Shown: positions 60,469 to 64,000 of the stretch, one piece after another | How positions within the stretch are numbered: position 1 is the stretch's first letter | How the letters are laid out: the number at the start of each line of letters is the position of its first letter | Assembly (NCBI GenBank): GCA_965601955.1 | Contig: OZ271855.1 | Span: 186,001 to 250,000, forward strand | Source of the DNA: RHLJ01 sp965601955 | Lineage (GTDB): Bacteria; Bacteroidota; Rhodothermia; Balneolales; Balneolaceae | Direction of reading: 5' to 3' | DNA: 64,000 nt | Notes under the pieces: model-generated | What the model was told of the DNA's origin: nothing | Seen by the model: the letters and a program-made list of their open reading frames with translations, nothing else | Database searches by the model: none | Made by a program: the position numbers and the translations under genes

Positions 60469-61739
60469 CAGTTATAAAAACTTTGACTGGTTTCCGGTGG
60501 CAGCTTCATCGACTTATCAAAGTGATCCATAAAGTAGAGTTCATGGTCCAGGTCTATTTCCGGGTAGATGAGCTTAACCATATCCGCAAGAATCAGGTCT
60601 GGCCGTACTATCGCTCTGCCATACCAATCAAAGGCATTGGCTTCGGGTTTACTCCTCTTCATATTGTGGTATAACCTCCCGGAACTCCAGGAATTAAAAT
60701 TCTTCATGTAGTTTTCAGAAGGGAGTGATTCTGAGTGTATATCCCCAATCATCCAATGAGAAGCATTTCGCGCGGTGGTAAGTAACTCTTCGCTGGTGAT
60801 GGATTCCCCTTCATTTCGGACCGGACGGGAAAAATCTTCGAGTATATTCAGTACCCCGATATCTCTCATAAACTGGGCTTCTATACTATTTCGATGAACG
60901 ATCCATCGGTCGTCACCTGAATAATATCCCCAGATCATGGTGGGCTTATCATTTACATTGATGGTTGATGTTAATGCTCGAATTTCTTCGACCTGTTCAA
61001 CAATCTCATTAAATACCGAGTCTGCTCTCGCTTCTGCATTGAAAAAAAGTGAATAGAATTTTATCCATTCTGCCCTGGCTAAGTAAGTTGCTTCAGACCA
61101 TTCAAATACCGGGGCAGCAGGAATCCCAAGCTGCCGGCTTCTGTCTAATACTTCGGCAAAATCAAGATTGGAGAGATTCATCAAGAAGAGATCCACTTTC
61201 TCTTCCAATAACACTTCCATATTCGCAGGCCGGTGCCAGCTATATCCAATCTGGGCAAGCTCCTGGTTGATTACTTTATTCCGGATTAAATCGTCATAGG
61301 AGACCGCTCCCCCAACTGCTACAATGTTATTCGAAAGGCCCAGTTCGTTTAAGAAAACCTCTCCATTTTGGATATTCACGGCGACTCGTTCTGCTGGTAT
61401 CTGAATAACAGCAGCACCGTTTAAATCACCAGTTAACGCTGGTGCAGGAGTTCCCCGCTGGACCAGAACCACGACATCTTCTTTTGCTTCTTCCCCATTG
61501 CCTTCCCAGGAGCTTAGTTCTGCTTTAGTTCGTACTACCTTATAGTTTTCATGGTAGGTAACACTGAAATTCTCGGCGTAGTCAAGGCTAACTTTATCAG
61601 GGAAGTAATCTCTTTCCGCATTGTAATCCAGAACCTGCTCCGTACCTGACTGGGTCCGGTTGCAGGACAGAAGAAATGCGAGGCTAAGTATTAACCAGGT
61701 TGATTTTCCGAAGCCAGAAGAACTAGTTAGAGACATCAT
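60468..61739 (-). CDS. Substrate-binding lipoprotein of FecCD-type ABC importer (copy 2)
   Basis: A 423-residue paralogue of the preceding downstream protein with its own lipobox (AFLLSC). Conserved stretches include FSVTYHENYKVVR, VVVLVQRGTPAPALTGDL and RAIVRPDLILADMVKLIYPE. Its stop and the next ATG share one base. Two different binding proteins for one permease could widen ligand range or form a relay. It begins with ATGA overlap to the upstream ABC-2 permease gene. Confidence 0.88.
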   Translation of the reverse strand: MMSLTSSSGFGKSTWLILSLAFLLSCNRTQSGTEQVLDYNAERDYFPDKVSLDYAENFSVTYHENYKVVRTKAELSSWEGNGEEAKEDVVVLVQRGTPAPALTGDLNGAAVIQIPAERVAVNIQNGEVFLNELGLSNNIVAVGGAVSYDDLIRNKVINQELAQIGYSWHRPANMEVLLEEKVDLFLMNLSNLDFAEVLDRSRQLGIPAAPVFEWSEATYLARAEWIKFYSLFFNAEARADSVFNEIVEQVEEIRALTSTINVNDKPTMIWGYYSGDDRWIVHRNSIEAQFMRDIGVLNILEDFSRPVRNEGESITSEELLTTARNASHWMIGDIHSESLPSENYMKNFNSWSSGRLYHNMKRSKPEANAFDWYGRAIVRPDLILADMVKLIYPEIDLDHELYFMDHFDKSMKLPPETSQSFYN

Positions 61740-63136
61740 AGTTGAAAAAGCATTTGTTGTTTCCTGAAACCGATTACCAGCAAAAGGCCTGATATGACCA
61801 TTAATGCAATTAAATTCATGGTGGTAAATCTTCGGTCAACGGTAACCTGATATTCGAAAGAAGGCAGCAATTCTAAGTCACTAATCGTCAGCATCCGGTT
61901 TTCGAACACCATGGGCATAAAGAATTCTCTCCAGCTTATTGAAAAATCTTTAACCCCGGTTTTAAATTCGTTGTACTGCCTTGATGAAGTGCCTGCTAAT
62001 TCAGTAAAGCTGGATTGAAATAAAATGGCAGGGCTCAAAAATCTCCAGGTATTCACCCAATTACTTTGTTTTGCTAACTGTGTATCAAATTGTTCAATGA
62101 GTGGCGAAAGGGATTGCTCCATCATTTCCTGGCTGGCGAAAAAGCCTTGCCAATATGCAAACCGATTCTCTCCTTCATTCCGGGCTAATTCCGGATGATT
62201 CCGCAGATATTCGGCCAGAACTTTATCCTGTTCTTCCGACAATTCCTTTTTAGTCTCCCGGATTTCATTCAGTAATAAGACCCTTGAAGGAGTTGGATAA
62301 ATTGAGTTTGCCTGTTGATTTACAGTCGCAGGGATAATCAGAACCAGTACAATCCAAATTGATAATAAAATGACTGCATTTTGACCCGATGTAGTACCGA
62401 ATACGTTAACTAAGAAAGAGGCTGCAAACCAAAAACAGAGATATGCAAAGGTAGCCAGGGCCATACTGCTAAGGCGCATGTCAGGGTCTACGTTTAAAAC
62501 GAGCAATAACAGAATATTTATCACCCCTAATATGAAGCATATCGAAAGAAACCGGGTCAGATACCGCTGGAACAACCAGATTTTTGGGTTAATTGGACTG
62601 GATGCTAAGAGTTTTAACCTTCCACTTTCAAGTTCCTGTGATTGCAAATTGTAGGTAAATGCAATTATGATTAGCGGGATCAGGTAGGTGAATACAAAAA
62701 CCAGGTCAAAATTTCCAAACAGCAACTGAACCGGGTTACTCATTTCGGTAAAAGTTAGGGTAGCAATATCCTCCCTTGCCGAAATCTTTATTTGATGCGT
62801 ATATAAGTCACTTTGCCCTATCGCAAACACATTCAGTGGTTCGGGAGCCATATATGCAAGAGCGCCGGTAGCTATGGATGCATTCATAGGAGACAAGCGA
62901 TAGGCATTATCAGGAGACTCCCCATTTTGAACTGCCTGGGCTACACCAAAAACCTGGTCAATTAATTCTTGCTGTTCAGCCTTAGCCTGATCCAGCTCCA
63001 CCGTCCTGAATTCATGATGATTCATCCCGTTATATCCTGCATACAGGCATAACAAGATGAAAATTAACGACAATGCCAGAAACCAATAACTTCTGCTCAG
63101 CAAGCGTATCTCATGTATAATATTTTGAATAAGCAT
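61736..63136 (-). CDS. ABC-2 type transporter permease, DUF3526-like
   Basis: A 466-residue membrane protein with six or so helices and a large periplasmic loop between the first and second, matching DUF3526 ABC-2 permeases (AIGQSDLYTHQIKISA segment, then SGRLKLLASSPINPKIWLFQR in the cytoplasmic coupling helix). Such permeases are usually exporters. It is followed by the binding-protein gene with a 4-base ATGA overlap, so an exporter and an importer are encoded together. Confidence 0.83.
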   Translation of the reverse strand: MLIQNIIHEIRLLSRSYWFLALSLIFILLCLYAGYNGMNHHEFRTVELDQAKAEQQELIDQVFGVAQAVQNGESPDNAYRLSPMNASIATGALAYMAPEPLNVFAIGQSDLYTHQIKISAREDIATLTFTEMSNPVQLLFGNFDLVFVFTYLIPLIIIAFTYNLQSQELESGRLKLLASSPINPKIWLFQRYLTRFLSICFILGVINILLLLVLNVDPDMRLSSMALATFAYLCFWFAASFLVNVFGTTSGQNAVILLSIWIVLVLIIPATVNQQANSIYPTPSRVLLLNEIRETKKELSEEQDKVLAEYLRNHPELARNEGENRFAYWQGFFASQEMMEQSLSPLIEQFDTQLAKQSNWVNTWRFLSPAILFQSSFTELAGTSSRQYNEFKTGVKDFSISWREFFMPMVFENRMLTISDLELLPSFEYQVTVDRRFTTMNLIALMVISGLLLVIGFRKQQMLFQL

Positions 63137-63137
63137 A

Positions 63138-64000
63138 TTATAAACGTGTTGAGGCTATGAATAGGAAACCAAAAGAAGCCAGGGACCACAAGGCTAAAAC
63201 GAAGATATTTGAATGATTTTCCCGGATAGTTTCCGAAAAACCCGGGAACTCGAATTCAAATTCAGGTATCTCCGCCAGCAGGGATTCATCCGCTCGATAA
63301 CTCCATTCCCCTAATTTTGAATTCTCTGCAAAATTGGTGTTGAGTACCCTCTGCATCTCTATGCGATGCTTTTCGGCTTCATCCGTGAAATTCCAATGTG
63401 TGGAATAATCGGTATGTGCCAGTGACATTGACATAAATCGAACCGGAAGAAACGGGGAAAAAACTGCCAGCCTTCTGTAAACCTCAGACTGCTGCTTGTA
63501 TACCGCTTTTAAATTCTCATAGTGTTTGTAGTAAACCTGAGCCTCATGTTCCTCGCCTTTTTGCATGCGATACGCATCAAAGTTGAACGGCAACTCTTCC
63601 AGTGAAGATACCTGATATGTTTGCAGGGTTTCCTGTTCAAGCTTTTTGGAAGCCTCATTCCAGGGATCATGTCCATCTATGCCTTTGCTTTTATCTTCTG
63701 CAACTGCATTTTGAAACTGCTGCCTGCTTGGATAAGGATATTCGCCGTTGGTGTAGCTACTTGCAATTTTTGGAATCGCAAGACAGCTTACAATCCAAAA
63801 CACTAAAAGAACAACCAGTGAAATCCCTGAGTTTTTGCTTAGTGCCGAAATAGAAACAGAAATACTGGTTATAATGGCGAAATAAACCAGGTAGATCACA
63901 GCCATTGCGACCATGAAGCTCCAATCGAAGGAGGTACTAACCAGTGTAATCGTGAGGGTTGCTATTACAAAAATGATTGTCAATAAAACTACTATTGGCA
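63138..64000 (-). CDS. ABC-2 type transporter permease, DUF3526-like (partial at window end)
   Basis: Reading on the minus strand, the frame is open to the window edge and has no start before base 64000; an internal TTG at 63983 is not the true start. The visible about 287 residues have several N-terminal helices, a periplasmic loop with SSYTNGEYPYPSRQQF and FMSMSLAHTDYSTHWNF, and a final helix. It is a paralogue of the next permease, one base downstream, and probably forms a heterodimer with it. The ATPase partner is expected beyond the window. Confidence 0.78.
   Translation of the reverse strand, partial: PIVVLLTIIFVIATLTITLVSTSFDWSFMVAMAVIYLVYFAIITSISVSISALSKNSGISLVVLLVFWIVSCLAIPKIASSYTNGEYPYPSRQQFQNAVAEDKSKGIDGHDPWNEASKKLEQETLQTYQVSSLEELPFNFDAYRMQKGEEHEAQVYYKHYENLKAVYKQQSEVYRRLAVFSPFLPVRFMSMSLAHTDYSTHWNFTDEAEKHRIEMQRVLNTNFAENSKLGEWSYRADESLLAEIPEFEFEFPGFSETIRENHSNIFVLALWSLASFGFLFIASTRL

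Overview
The window looks like a chromosomal segment of a Gram-negative bacterium of the Bacteroidota/Rhodothermota/Balneolota assemblage, most likely a Balneola-like marine or halophilic heterotroph. The lineage is an inference from several signs. A secreted protein carries the Asn-Pro-Phe-Asn-Pro type C-terminal sorting domain. Several promoters look like the Bacteroidota -33/-7 form (TTTG ... TAnnTTTG). Lipoproteins, TonB-era FecCD-type metal import, SecA of about 1100 residues, and a base composition that looks moderately AT-rich by eye all fit. There is no sign of a prophage, insertion sequence, CRISPR array, tRNA or rRNA. Coding density is high and no gene-free gap exceeds about 260 bases.

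Layout. 1-8.8 kb holds a lipoprotein, mnmE, an ankyrin-repeat protein, an outer-membrane protein, a POT peptide transporter and a phosphofructokinase. The phosphofructokinase has pyrophosphate-type active-site residues and shares a 12-bp palindrome upstream with the transporter. An SQR-like flavoprotein and a DUF456 protein follow. 8.8-15.8 kb has a large BNR/sortilin-like secreted protein, an MFS transporter overlapping a DksA-like zinc finger protein, a secreted nuclease/phosphatase, a polyphosphate glucokinase and an EamA transporter. 15.9-22.3 kb is a complete histidine utilisation operon (hutH-hutU-hutI-hutG) with a divergent LysR regulator. 22.4-24.4 kb is a small AhpD/MarR/DoxX/VOC stress-type cluster. 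24.5-26.4 kb has a TPR protein convergent with a second polyphosphate-glucokinase-like protein that has lost its catalytic residues.

26.4-42.2 kb holds core functions: secA, rpmH (too short for routine ORF calling), rnpA, yidC, an HsdR_N-type nuclease-like protein, pnuC, a sodium symporter, an alcohol dehydrogenase operon, arginine deiminase, a site-2 protease overlapping a lipoprotein gene by 95 nt, smpB, and the RNase P RNA gene rnpB on the minus strand. Both RNase P subunits are therefore within 12 kb of each other. 42.2-48 kb has nif3 with a coiled-coil partner that has lost its zinc ribbon, then yggS, two small PspB-like membrane proteins, divIVA, purine nucleoside phosphorylase and an acidic protein. 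48-53.8 kb has an isoaspartyl peptidase, a lipoprotein-LytS-LytTR signalling operon, a small membrane protein, and a secreted fusion of an EEP nuclease domain with a class C acid phosphatase.

53.8-64 kb is one long minus-strand operon, continuing past the window edge. It encodes two ABC-2 (DUF3526-like) permeases, two tandem metal/siderophore-type binding lipoproteins, a FecCD permease, a FecE-type ATPase with a C-terminal extension, a CobW/COG0523 metallochaperone GTPase and two flavoproteins. I infer a combined metal or metallophore export/import/delivery system. It is the best candidate here for a poorly described multi-gene system.
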